64,000 nucleotides of DNA from Xanthomonas hortorum (GTDB lineage Bacteria; Pseudomonadota; Gammaproteobacteria; Xanthomonadales; Xanthomonadaceae), in NCBI RefSeq assembly GCF_024339125.1, contig NZ_CP101417.1:3173001-3237000 (forward strand). Reading direction: 5' to 3'. Each line of letters opens with the position of its first letter. Within the stretch, counting starts at the first letter, position 1. Both the position numbers and the translations under genes were made by a program. The notes under the pieces are model-generated. The model did not search any database and had not been told where the DNA came from. It saw only the letters and a program-made list of their open reading frames with translations. Of the stretch, positions 10,412-18,149 are shown in pieces.

Positions 10412-10577
10412 GTCGGCTTGGGGACGTCCAGCTGCGCTGAAGCTCAACAGCTTGGGCGCCTTGAGAGGTTCATTGGAGGTGTGGATGCTTCGGGGGCAGA
10501 GCAGTTGGTCTGTTGATTGACTGCGGGGCCCTTGCCCGCCCACCATTGCGGGACACGCCGCAAGTACGTCCGTGTAG
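10412..10577 (+). repeat. 307-bp intergenic repeat, copy 1, left part (interrupted by IS110)
   Basis: This is the first 166 bp of a repeat whose intact copy lies inverted at 35865-36171. It ends inside the 108-bp palindromic core, which begins near 10527 (cccttgcccgcccacc). The continuation resumes at 11832. The left edge abuts the rpsB -35 box. Confidence 0.85.
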
Positions 10578-10645
10578 CAACTGTGTTGATCAGGACCTCA
10601 ACCCGCGACCTTTGAGCGGTTTCCTTCAGGCGCGTTCATCGGTAG

Positions 10646-10675
10646 GTGCCGGCCGCTGGCCGGCACGCTTTTTTG
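10646..10675 (+). terminator. Hairpin terminator in the IS110 right end
   Basis: A perfect 9-bp GC stem (gtgccggcc, loop gct) is followed on the plus strand by gc and six T. It faces transcription entering the element antisense to the transposase, so it may shield the transposase from read-in. It is not placed to end the transposase mRNA efficiently. Confidence 0.7.
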
Positions 10676-10701
10676 CGTTTGCGCATGGCCGTCAAATGCG
10701 C

Positions 10702-11625
10702 TCAGGCGGGCTGCATGGCGGCTCTTTCATCGCGCACGCGCGCATTGAGGATGACCAGCATCTTGCGCATCACCGCCACAAGGGCGACCTTGCCCTCCTT
10801 GCCGCGTGCCCGCAGCGCTCTGTAAAAATCGCGCAGACGTGGCTCGTGCCGAGCTGAGGACATGGCCGCCATATACAGCGCCTGTCGGATGTCGGCTCGG
10901 CCTCCGCCAATCCCCCGTTTACCTCGCATCGCGCCGCTGTCGCGCGAGAGCGGGGCAACGCCAACCAATCGGGATATCTGCTTTCCGCTGAGCGTCCCAA
11001 GCTCTGGTAACCGGCACGCCAGCACGGCCAGCAGCACCGGACCGACCCCTTTGAGCGTCTTCAACGCAGCCAGGTGCGGTTGCTCGGTGAGTAGCGTCTT
11101 CAGCTGCCCGGCGATCAGTTTGTCTAACCGCGCCACACTGCGCACAAGCTGGTTCACGTTGCCCTGCAGCAGCTTGCGCAGCGCTTTTTCCGCAACCTGC
11201 AGCAGCTGCTGCCTTGCTGTTTTCAACAGATCCACCAGTTGCCGACGGGCACGCACATGCTCGCCCAGATCGCGCTGCCATGGTTCCAGTGGAACATACT
11301 GATGGAGCTCCATCTTCTCGGCCATGCAGGCCAACATGGCGGCGTCCAGCCGGTCGGTCTTGGCCAGTCCCAAACCGTTGGCCAAGTTGCGTGCCCGTTG
11401 CGCATTGACGCGCGCCACCGGCAATGCGGCGTGATGCAAGGCATCCAGCGCTGCCAGCTCGTAGCCCCCGGTCGCCTCCAGCACCACCTGCCGCACCGAC
11501 AGCGTATTCAGCCAATCGACAAGCTTCCGATGACCGCCTGCGGTGTTGGTGAACTGACGGGTCTGGCCTCGAAAAACCGCAACGTCAAGAGAGTGTTTGC
11601 ACACATCGATCCCGATTCCGCTCAT
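10702..11625 (-). CDS. IS110-family transposase (DEDD recombinase)
   Basis: This 307-residue transposase looks full length and uninterrupted. The N-terminal RuvC-like DEDD domain shows GIDVCK with the first Asp, then LEATGGYE with the Glu, then KTDRLDA with the last two Asp. A coiled-coil middle leads to the C-terminal Tnp domain, which has LKGVGPVLLAVL and RDSGAMRGKRGIGGGRADIR; its Ser is the likely nucleophile. IS110 enzymes use a structured RNA to recognise target and donor DNA, and such an RNA is predicted immediately upstream on the same strand. The element is probably still mobile, judging only from intactness. Confidence 0.95.
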   Translation of the reverse strand: MSGIGIDVCKHSLDVAVFRGQTRQFTNTAGGHRKLVDWLNTLSVRQVVLEATGGYELAALDALHHAALPVARVNAQRARNLANGLGLAKTDRLDAAMLACMAEKMELHQYVPLEPWQRDLGEHVRARRQLVDLLKTARQQLLQVAEKALRKLLQGNVNQLVRSVARLDKLIAGQLKTLLTEQPHLAALKTLKGVGPVLLAVLACRLPELGTLSGKQISRLVGVAPLSRDSGAMRGKRGIGGGRADIRQALYMAAMSSARHEPRLRDFYRALRARGKEGKVALVAVMRKMLVILNARVRDERAAMQPA

Positions 11626-11639
11626 GGGAAATCTCCGCT

Positions 11640-11815
11640 AGGCTAGAAATGTCGAGAGCTCCCTCGCCTGCCCAGTCTTATCGTTTCGAGTGTCACCTCG
11701 GGCAACTGTTCGGGCGAATCAAGGGAGAATCCGGCGTGGGTACCAAGCTACACGGCGATCGCTGAGATCCAGGCTCTCACGGTGGCCCACGCCGGCTCTC
11801 GACACCTAAACTGCC
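11640..11815 (-). ncRNA. Predicted IS110 bridge RNA with readable target and donor guides
   Basis: This is the non-coding end 5' of the transposase. Reading along the transposase strand, a stem (11795-11786 with 11740-11731) encloses an internal loop. That loop holds AGAGCCT (11777-11771), identical to the left target half plus the CT core. It also holds CCGTGTAG (11755-11748), complementary to core plus right target half (CTACACGG). Further 3', ACAGTTGC (11709-11702) is identical to the right element end plus the core C. GATAAG (11682-11677) is complementary to core plus left element end (CTTATC); a small cgag/ctcg hairpin lies between these last two. The order target-left, target-right, donor-left, donor-right matches the scheme established for IS621. 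RNA ends are estimates. Confidence 0.88.
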
Positions 11816-11831
11816 AGATTCCGAACAGATA

Positions 11832-11975
11832 AGGCTCTTACGCGGCATCCATGCCGCGTAAGGTCCCGCGATGGTGGGAGGGCAAGGACCAGTGGAGATG
11901 GCTGGTGTGCATCGTTGCGAGCAGTGAATGCGACGCGGCGGTCAGATGTGGTGCGGCCTGATCAGCTCAGTTCGA
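11832..11975 (+). repeat. 307-bp intergenic repeat, copy 1, right part
   Basis: This is the continuation of the repeat broken by the IS. It contains the inner palindrome (cttacgcggcat type), the second arm of the outer core palindrome ending at 11890, and then about 85 bp colinear with copy 2 up to ctgatcagctc (11958-11968). With 10412-10577 it reconstitutes about 307 bp. Positions 11976-12017 show nothing further. Confidence 0.85.
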
Positions 11976-12017
11976 TCCAAACAACTGAGCGGTTTCGTCA
12001 GCCACTCTAATGCTGCC

Positions 12018-12045
12018 CCGATTCCCAATTCCCAATTCCCGATTC
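12018..12045. repeat. ATTCCC-type short repeat at the end of the pilus operon
   Basis: Four tandem variants of attccca/attcccg run into the stop codon of the last pilus gene. It is the same family as at 5585-5607 and around 60641-60755. No function is evident. Confidence 0.6.
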
Positions 12046-12751
12046 ACGGCTCAAGCGTCAGCGTGGTCTCGATGTCGCTGTTGATGCGCGCCACGAAGCG
12101 GCCGCTGCCGGTGGGCAGGTTGGCCGGTAGTGCCCATTGGCGGGTTTGGCCTGGCAACACGTAACCGGCCAGATCATCACGGATGCTGCGGCGAGTGCCG
12201 CCAGCATCGATGTAGGCCAGATCGGCCAGCCGTGCATGGCTGAGCCCGGCATTGTGCACGCTCAGTGCGCGTCCGCCGCCGTGGCCGGACAGGGTGGTCC
12301 GCAGTACCGGATTCGGTTCGGCTGGCTGGCTGGGCAGGGCGAACACCGGGGTGGAATAACGCAGCAACTCGGTTTCGTCGCCGGTGGCGTGTTGGGTCAC
12401 CACCAGTCGATAGCTGTCTTCGGTCTGCACCGGGCTGGGGCCGAGCCGGATCACCCGCAACAGCTGGCGCCCTTGCGACGGTATCTCGAAATGATTCGGG
12501 CTGACCGTGGCGCCGGTGGCGGGTTCAAGTACTTCGCGCTCGCCATCCTGCCGCCAGCGGTAGAGCTTGGCTTCGGCGCGCCATGGCAGCGCGGCCTGGT
12601 TGTAGAGCCAGACCGTTGCCTGATCGCTATCGGCCGGGATATGCGCAGTGGTCGGTGCGATGGCGATCTCGGCAGCGACGGCGCCGCCGTCGATTGCGAC
12701 GCAGGCCAGCGCAACTGCGAGCCAGCAATGAAGGGAGCGTCGCGTGGCCAT
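12044..12751 (-). CDS. Second periplasmic pilus chaperone
   Basis: A 235-residue PapD-like chaperone of the archaic (Csu-type) group. A signal peptide (MATRRSLHCWLAVALACVA, then AVAAEIAI) is followed by two Ig-like domains. The first contains LLRVIRLGPSPVQTEDSYRLVV, the conserved F1/G1 region that donates a strand to pilins; a GYVLPGQTRQWALP segment follows in domain 2. It is the distal gene of the pilus operon, 2 bp after a small pilin-like gene. Having two chaperones around one usher is unusual and suggests one may serve the tip adhesin or the small subunit. Confidence 0.88.
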   Translation of the reverse strand: MATRRSLHCWLAVALACVAIDGGAVAAEIAIAPTTAHIPADSDQATVWLYNQAALPWRAEAKLYRWRQDGEREVLEPATGATVSPNHFEIPSQGRQLLRVIRLGPSPVQTEDSYRLVVTQHATGDETELLRYSTPVFALPSQPAEPNPVLRTTLSGHGGGRALSVHNAGLSHARLADLAYIDAGGTRRSIRDDLAGYVLPGQTRQWALPANLPTGSGRFVARINSDIETTLTLEP

Positions 12752-12753
12752 GG

Positions 12754-13080
12754 TCAGAACGCGATCGTGGTGATGCGTGCGGCGGTGGCCGGCGCCGGGC
12801 CTGCCAATGCGCTGGCGTCCTGGCCCGTGCTTGCGATGGCCGGTGTTTCGGCGGCACGCGCCGGCTGGGCGATCGCCATCGGCGTGCCCCTGGAACAACT
12901 GGCGCGCGGCGGCGTGGTGCGCAGCTCGCAGCCGCTGAGCAGGCGCAGGCCGATGTGCAGGGTGGAATTTTCCGGGCCGCGGCTGGCCGCAGCATTGGCC
13001 ACAGACGCGCTGCAGAACAGAGCAAGCAGCATCAGGCGCTTCAGGAGGGTGACCGGCATCATGAAGGCAATCGTTTGCAT
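12754..13080 (-). CDS. Small secreted pilin-like protein in the pilus operon
   Basis: A 108-residue product, not assignable to a named family. A hydrophobic signal peptide ends near SVANAAA. The mature part starts STLHIGLRLLSGCELRT, which resembles the first strand plus Cys of spore-coat-U pilins. It continues with an Ala/Pro/Thr-rich stretch and ends ARITTIAF, like the final strand of chaperone-usher subunits. The middle strands of a normal pilin are missing. It may be a minor or terminating subunit, or a pilin with an internal deletion. Spacing to its neighbours is 48 bp upstream and 2 bp downstream. The start codon has no strong ribosome site; a Met six codons further in is the alternative. 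Confidence 0.6.
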   Translation of the reverse strand: MQTIAFMMPVTLLKRLMLLALFCSASVANAAASRGPENSTLHIGLRLLSGCELRTTPPRASCSRGTPMAIAQPARAAETPAIASTGQDASALAGPAPATAARITTIAF

Positions 13081-13128
13081 TGGAGACGTAACAAATAGCG
13101 ACGTCCCGGATGCGAACTTGATTAACTG

Positions 13129-14163
13129 TCAATAAGTGATGGAGACGGTCACCGTGTCGTTGTAGTCGCCTGCGATGGGGAGTTGCGGTGCGGGCGCGCG
13201 GCCGTAAACGGTCACCGTCTGGGCCACTCCGTTGCCGGTGCCGCTGAGCGTATCGACGCCGATGCTGGTCCCCCAACGGCTGCCGCGGCCGACGTCTCTG
13301 TAGAGCTCATAGGCGATGTAATTGGCGCTGCTGGAATGCCGCATGCGTCGGAGACTGCCCGTGGCGTTGATGCCGTCGCCCAGGCCGATGTTCCAGGCGG
13401 TGCGGTTGGTGCAGGTCAGGCTGATGGTGGAGCTGCGGTCGATGGCGGTGTTGATGGTGCCGGCAATGCTGCCGAAATCCAGGTCGGTGGTGACGTAGGT
13501 ATTGCAGCGTGCCGGCACGTTGGCCGAGGCGGTGAACGGGAAGGCGTTGCTGGCGGTCTTGGCGCCGCTGCCGCCGGCCATGCAACTGCCCGGAAGCGGT
13601 GGGATGCCGATGATGCTCTCGTTGTAGGCATAGCGCAGCACGGTGTCGGCGCCGCCGAAGCTGCTGGTGTGGTTGCCGACCGACAGGATCTGGTTGGCCG
13701 GAATGCGTCCGTACAGCGTGATGGTGGCCGTCTGCGAGCCACCGGTGATCACCGGGACGCCGTACGACAGCGTCAAGGTGCGCGGCGACGGCGTTGTGGA
13801 TCCGGTGGCACCCCAGATCTGGGTGCGCGTGGCATCGCTGTAGACCTGGAAGTCCAGGCTGTCGCTGGTGGAGTTGAGCATGCGGCGCGGTGCATACAGC
13901 CCGCTGCTGGCGCTGCCTGGCCCCAGGTCCAGGCAAAGGCTTACTTGTGCATAGCCCAGGACGCTGAGCGCGGCGGTTGCGCAGGAGACGTTGAGCGTTG
14001 CCACTGCATCGGTGGTGCCATTGGCGGCGACATTGCCGAATGCCAGCGGGGTGCCGAGGGTGACCGTACAGGTGGTGTCGGCATGCGCGCGCTGATTTGG
14101 TGCAAGCCATAGCGTTGCGATAGCCAGCGCAAACACCAGGCGCCAGAGGCCGTGCAGGTTCAT
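13129..14163 (-). CDS. Two-domain spore-coat-U pilus subunit, probable tip adhesin
   Basis: 344 residues: a signal peptide (ending QRAHADTTCTV), then two tandem spore-coat-U domains. Domain 1 shows TCTVTLGTPLAFGNV, YAPRRMLNS and VLRYAYNES. Domain 2 shows ARCNTYVTTDLDFGSI, LRRMRHSSSANYIAYELY and the terminal TVTVSITY donor-strand motif. In archaic Csu pili the two-domain subunit (CsuE) is the tip adhesin, so the same role is inferred here. The start at 14163 overlaps the usher stop (ATGA), which suggests coupling. Upstream in-frame codons are usher shadow. Confidence 0.85.
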   Translation of the reverse strand: MNLHGLWRLVFALAIATLWLAPNQRAHADTTCTVTLGTPLAFGNVAANGTTDAVATLNVSCATAALSVLGYAQVSLCLDLGPGSASSGLYAPRRMLNSTSDSLDFQVYSDATRTQIWGATGSTTPSPRTLTLSYGVPVITGGSQTATITLYGRIPANQILSVGNHTSSFGGADTVLRYAYNESIIGIPPLPGSCMAGGSGAKTASNAFPFTASANVPARCNTYVTTDLDFGSIAGTINTAIDRSSTISLTCTNRTAWNIGLGDGINATGSLRRMRHSSSANYIAYELYRDVGRGSRWGTSIGVDTLSGTGNGVAQTVTVYGRAPAPQLPIAGDYNDTVTVSITY

Positions 14164-16577
14164 GGCGTTTTCTGCTCGGTGACGCATTGCAGTGGTCCCA
14201 CCCGCGGAATGCCGCTCGGGTGGGCCGGATAGGTGAACTGCGCGCTGCAGCGGCCCTGCGGCAAGTCGACCAGCAGGTGGTTGTGGCTCTGTAGATTGTC
14301 CAGATAGGTTTCGCCGTCGTAGCCGACCACCACGCGTTCGGCATCGCCCTCGCGCTGCACCACGCTGCCCACCGGCAGCGGGGCGCCTTGCGCGTCGTGC
14401 AACACGATGATCGCCGCGCGTACGCGGGTGATGCCGAAGCGCACCGCGACGCCGGATTGCTGGCGCGGCGTCACTGCGGTATCGACGCGGTCCACGCGCA
14501 GATCCGCCGGCAGGTTCAAGGTGTCGATCGACAACTGGTTGCGCTGCCACGATTGCAGCGGGGTGACCAGCAGCGTGCCGCGCGCATCGGTGACGCCGAT
14601 CAGGCGATTCTCCAGCCGTACCGGAATGCCGGCCTGGCCGTCGGTGGACACCACCGCAAACGCATCCTGGATATCGCGCGCGGCAAAGCCACGCCCGTTC
14701 ATCCACACCAGGCTGCCGCTGGCGCTGGCATAGCCGAAGTTGTCGCCATCCTGATTGGCTGCGCCGAGGTTGTAGCGGCCGACCCGGTTCAACCAGCCAA
14801 GTTCGGCCAGCCCGCCGCTGGCATCGTCGCCGGCACGCCCCTGCAGGCGCCAGCCGATGCCGCCCAGGTCGCCGTCGCCAGGCAACGGCTGGCTGACATC
14901 GGCCACAAATCCGGTGCGATTGCCGTTGCGCTGCATCGAGGCGCTGGCCTGACGCAGCTCGCCGAAGGTGGTCGATAGCGACAGATACAGGCTGCGATCG
15001 CTGCGCACGTCCAGGTTCTGATTGCCGGACAGATTGGCGGCCCAGTTGCGCCCGAAACTGCGCGACCAGAACACGCTGGCATAGCGCGAGGTGTCGCCTT
15101 GCGGATAGCTCAGCCGCACGTAGCTGGTCCCGAGTGAGCCGATCGGAGCGACGTTGACGCCGAACACCGCGCGGTCGCTGATGCGTGCCGGCAATGCGCC
15201 CTGCAGCGCGCCCAGGTCGCGGTAGTCGCCATGGGTGCGCTGGGTGCCGAGATTGAAATTGAAACGACGGTTGTTCCAGGCATAACCCAGCACGTACTGG
15301 CCGCCACGCAGCGCATCCATCTGGCTGTGCGCATAGGCGAGGTTGAACACCCCGCCCACGCCAAGCAGCCAGATCCCGCCGGCCCCGGCGTTGACCACGC
15401 CGCCGCCGGCTTCGGCATGCGCCTCGATGGTGAAATCGTCGCGCAGGCCCTTGCGCAGGGTGGCGCTGGCGACCGTGCGCGCATCGTAGGAAAACGAGCG
15501 CACGCCGTAGTCCTGGCGCAGGTGGCCGATCCCGGCCGACCATTCGGAGATGCCGCGCGCCAGCAGTTGCGGGGTGCCGTAAAACGCGAAGTCCAGCCGG
15601 CGCACGCGGCCGAACGCATCGGTCACCACGATCTGCGCCTGGCCGGTGCCGCTGATGCCCGGTTGTGCGGCCAGCTGAAACGGCCCGGCCGGCACCTGGC
15701 CGCTGTATTGGCGCAGGCCATCGACATACAGCTCGATGGTTGAAGGCACCGCCGCTTCGCCCAGAAAACTCGGCGTCGGCGTCAACACGCGATAGGGCTG
15801 CAAGGCGTAATTGCGGCCGATCTGCACGCCGCCCAGGCGGATCGAGCGGCTCCAGTCGACAAAGCCGCTGTAGAAGTCGCCGACCGTCAGGCTGGTGGCT
15901 GTATCCGGGAAATCCATCTGCCAGGCGCTGTCCAGGCGCACCGCTTCGCTGCGCCAGCGCTGGTCCTGCGGACGGTCGTAGGCCAGGAACACGGCGGTGG
16001 TGTCGACCATGCCGCGGCCGATGCCGAAGCCGCGCAGTTCGGTCGCCAACGACACGCTGCTGGCACCGGCATTGCGCGTGGCATAGACGTCGTAATTGAG
16101 CAGCATGCCCGGGGAGGCGGTGGCGCTGGGCGGGGCGACTTCTTCGGCTTTCAATACCGTGGTGGAGAGCGACAGCTGGGCCAGCGGCACCTGCAGCGCC
16201 AGCCGCTGCAGCGCGGCGTCGTAGCGCACTTCCACATCGGGCAGGCGATCCAGATCGACCAGCTCGCCGGCGCTGCGGTCGGCCAGGATGAAGCCTAGCT
16301 TGCGCAGCGTTTCGACCGACCCACGCAGGTGGCCGTCCACCAATTCGAACGGCGCCAGGCCGCGGTCGGCCTGATTCAGGGTGACATCCAGGTACAGCGT
16401 CTGCGGCAGTGCGCTGGCGCTTTGCGGGGTTTGATCGGGCAGCGCGGCAACGTCGGCCAGATCGACAGCCGCGGCGCTTCCCAGGCAGGTGGCGGTCGCG
16501 AGCAGCGTCATCGCCAGCCGGGCCGTGTCACGGCGCTGTCGGCGTTGCCAACAGGGTGCGTTCGTCCGCCTCACCAT
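14160..16577 (-). CDS. Outer-membrane usher of the archaic chaperone-usher pilus
   Basis: An ~805-residue FimD-type usher that threads and polymerises chaperone-bound subunits across the outer membrane. The chosen start (16577) gives an Arg-rich n-region and the hydrophobic MTLLATATCLGSAAA. The N-terminal domain has LYLDVTLNQ and YDAALQRLALQVP. The barrel/plug region includes GDFYSGFVDWSRSIRLGGVQIGRN-type sequence and PSTIELYVDG. C-terminal plug-like domains end near the Cys pair (GRCSAQF and LQCVTEQ). The start overlaps the upstream chaperone by 50 bp; a later Met at 16511 would leave a signal peptide without positive charges. Confidence 0.9.
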   Translation of the reverse strand: MVRRTNAPCWQRRQRRDTARLAMTLLATATCLGSAAAVDLADVAALPDQTPQSASALPQTLYLDVTLNQADRGLAPFELVDGHLRGSVETLRKLGFILADRSAGELVDLDRLPDVEVRYDAALQRLALQVPLAQLSLSTTVLKAEEVAPPSATASPGMLLNYDVYATRNAGASSVSLATELRGFGIGRGMVDTTAVFLAYDRPQDQRWRSEAVRLDSAWQMDFPDTATSLTVGDFYSGFVDWSRSIRLGGVQIGRNYALQPYRVLTPTPSFLGEAAVPSTIELYVDGLRQYSGQVPAGPFQLAAQPGISGTGQAQIVVTDAFGRVRRLDFAFYGTPQLLARGISEWSAGIGHLRQDYGVRSFSYDARTVASATLRKGLRDDFTIEAHAEAGGGVVNAGAGGIWLLGVGGVFNLAYAHSQMDALRGGQYVLGYAWNNRRFNFNLGTQRTHGDYRDLGALQGALPARISDRAVFGVNVAPIGSLGTSYVRLSYPQGDTSRYASVFWSRSFGRNWAANLSGNQNLDVRSDRSLYLSLSTTFGELRQASASMQRNGNRTGFVADVSQPLPGDGDLGGIGWRLQGRAGDDASGGLAELGWLNRVGRYNLGAANQDGDNFGYASASGSLVWMNGRGFAARDIQDAFAVVSTDGQAGIPVRLENRLIGVTDARGTLLVTPLQSWQRNQLSIDTLNLPADLRVDRVDTAVTPRQQSGVAVRFGITRVRAAIIVLHDAQGAPLPVGSVVQREGDAERVVVGYDGETYLDNLQSHNHLLVDLPQGRCSAQFTYPAHPSGIPRVGPLQCVTEQKTP

Positions 16578-17298
16578 TGATCCTTGCGATGATGGTGCCG
16601 CGGGCGAACTGCGCCAGCGGTGCACCCAGCGACCAGCGCATGGTCTGGCCGGGCAGCACATAGCCCACCAGTCCGTTCAATGTGGTCTTGGTCGCGCCAT
16701 CGACCCGATGCTGCAGGTCGGCGACCTGGGCATGCCCATTGCCGGTGTTGCTGATCTGGATCTGCGCATTGCCGTCGCTGCCGGCCACCACTTGCGTGCT
16801 CAAGGTCGGCGTGGGCTCGGCTTTTCCAGGCGGCAGCACGAAGATCGGCACCGAGTAGCGCAGCACGAACTGCATGCCCTTGCGGTCGGCATCGGCATTG
16901 GGCAATTCGTCGACGATGATGCGGTAGCAGACTTCCTGCCTGGTCGGCGCAGGCCCGGCGCGGATCACCCGGATCAGCTGGCGCTCGCCGGCGGCCAGGG
17001 TGCGCATCGGTGGGCTGACCAGCAGTTCCTGGGTCGGGTCGAGCTGGTCCTGCCCGTCTCGCTGGGTCCAGCGATAGGCGCGGGTCTGCACCTGCACCGG
17101 CACGCCGCCGCTGTTGCTCAGCCACAACCCGTCGGCGGACTGTTCTGCGCTCAGCGTCAGCGAGGTCGGTGCCAATTGCAGGCTGGCTGCGCGCGCCGAT
17201 AGCAGCGGCCAGGCGCTGCTCAGCGCGAGCGTCAAGACCATTCCGGTCGTGACCAGCCACGCCGGCATGCGAGACGACAGGCGGTGGTGCAAAGGCAT
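16528..17298 (-). CDS. First periplasmic pilus chaperone
   Basis: 256 residues, PapD-like. A signal peptide ends near LLSARAASLQLAP. The Ig domain 1 has VQVQTRAYRWTQ and the G1 region LIRVIRAGPAPTRQEVCYRIIV; domain 2 has GYVLPGQTMRWSLG. It pairs with the usher downstream and the pilin upstream (8 bp gap), the order seen in Csu-type operons. A start 10 codons further in (17268) is possible. It is clearly related to the distal chaperone, so the two probably arose by duplication. Confidence 0.88.
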   Translation of the reverse strand: MPLHHRLSSRMPAWLVTTGMVLTLALSSAWPLLSARAASLQLAPTSLTLSAEQSADGLWLSNSGGVPVQVQTRAYRWTQRDGQDQLDPTQELLVSPPMRTLAAGERQLIRVIRAGPAPTRQEVCYRIIVDELPNADADRKGMQFVLRYSVPIFVLPPGKAEPTPTLSTQVVAGSDGNAQIQISNTGNGHAQVADLQHRVDGATKTTLNGLVGYVLPGQTMRWSLGAPLAQFARGTIIARINGEADERTLLATPTAP

Positions 17299-17306
17299 GC
17301 GCGCGC

Positions 17307-17831
17307 TCAATAGACGATCGTGGCGGTGATCGTGTCCTGGTACGCACCGGTTGCCGGATTGTTGGCGGACGGGTTGGTCACACGGCCGTAGACCGGATAG
17401 ACCTGGTTGATGCCGGTGGCGGTACGACTCAGCGTATTGGTGCCGCTGGTGCTGCCCCACACCGTGCTGCGGCCCAGATCCTGGTACAGCTGGTAGGCGA
17501 TGAAGTTGTTGGTGGTGACCAGCGCATCGGTGTTCTTCATGCGGCGGGTGGTGACGTCGTTGGCGGTGCCGGCATTGCTGCCTGCGCTCAAGGCGATGTT
17601 GTACGGCGTCAACGCGGTGCACTGCGCGGTCACGCTGCCGTTGGCGTCGGCATTGGCGGTCGAGGTGGACAACACCGAGCCGAAGTCGACGTCCGTCGCA
17701 GATGCCGCCGTGATGGTGCAGGCCTTGGTGACGGCGATCTTGACGTTGAATGTGGTGGTATCGGCTGCTGTGGCAACGCCAATGGTCGAGAGCAGGCCGA
17801 GGGACAGCAGGACAGGACGGACAGTACGCAT
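17307..17831 (-). CDS. Major spore-coat-U pilin
   Basis: 174 residues: a signal peptide (MRTVRPVLLSLGLL, cut near ATAAD) and one spore-coat-U domain (FNVKIAVTKACTIT, VDFGSVLST, RRMKNTDALV, then NFIAYQLYQDLGRS). It ends with the donor-strand motif DTITATIVY. The start at 17831 is preceded by AAGGAA at 6-nt spacing; a second ATG two codons upstream overlaps that site. As first gene of the operon and a single-domain subunit, it is likely the shaft pilin. Confidence 0.9.
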   Translation of the reverse strand: MRTVRPVLLSLGLLSTIGVATAADTTTFNVKIAVTKACTITAASATDVDFGSVLSTSTANADANGSVTAQCTALTPYNIALSAGSNAGTANDVTTRRMKNTDALVTTNNFIAYQLYQDLGRSTVWGSTSGTNTLSRTATGINQVYPVYGRVTNPSANNPATGAYQDTITATIVY

Positions 17832-17891
17832 GGACATTTCCTTGACCGGTCTGGTCATTGGTGACGCGACGACGTGTCGCCCTTCCTCCAA

Positions 17892-17907
17892 TGCATCAGC
17901 TGTGCCA
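17892..17907 (-). promoter_or_regulatory. Sigma54-like promoter of the pilus operon
   Basis: On the minus strand the sequence TGGCACAGCTGATGCA has GG and GC ten bases apart, the -24/-12 spacing of RpoN promoters. It lies about 60 bp before the pilin start. The -12 element differs from consensus at one base (ATGC for TTGC). The rest of 17832-18149 shows no other strong signal; the weak map promoter must lie near 18050-18140. Confidence 0.55.
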
Positions 17908-18149
17908 AACGATAACGCCGAATTCACGCGCTATCTAGCTGTTTAATCTGATTCTTTTCGCAAAATTGGGATGTCCTGCGGATGACTCCGTTAATGGAGA
18001 ATTTGACGCTTTCTGAACTATGTCACACATGAATGCGCGGTGACGCCAGTTTTTTGCTGCACCGCCCGCTTCCGCCGTAACGGCGTGTTTTGCAAAAAAC
18101 GGCTGCGCGGGTCGTTCAGATTCAGCCCGAATCGGCGATAATCCGGACC

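Larger units (their letters stand above)
10578..11833 (-). mobile_element. Complete IS110-family insertion sequence, about 1.26 kb
   Basis: The boundaries come from comparison with the uninterrupted repeat copy at 35865-36171. The flank is colinear up to AG at 10576-10577 and resumes at AG 11832-11833. The element is thus about 1254 bp between two copies of an AG dinucleotide (CT on the transposase strand). It has no terminal inverted repeats and no longer target duplication, as expected for IS110 elements. It contains one intact transposase, a 206-bp upstream non-coding end with a predicted bridge RNA, and a 124-bp downstream end. Confidence 0.93.
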
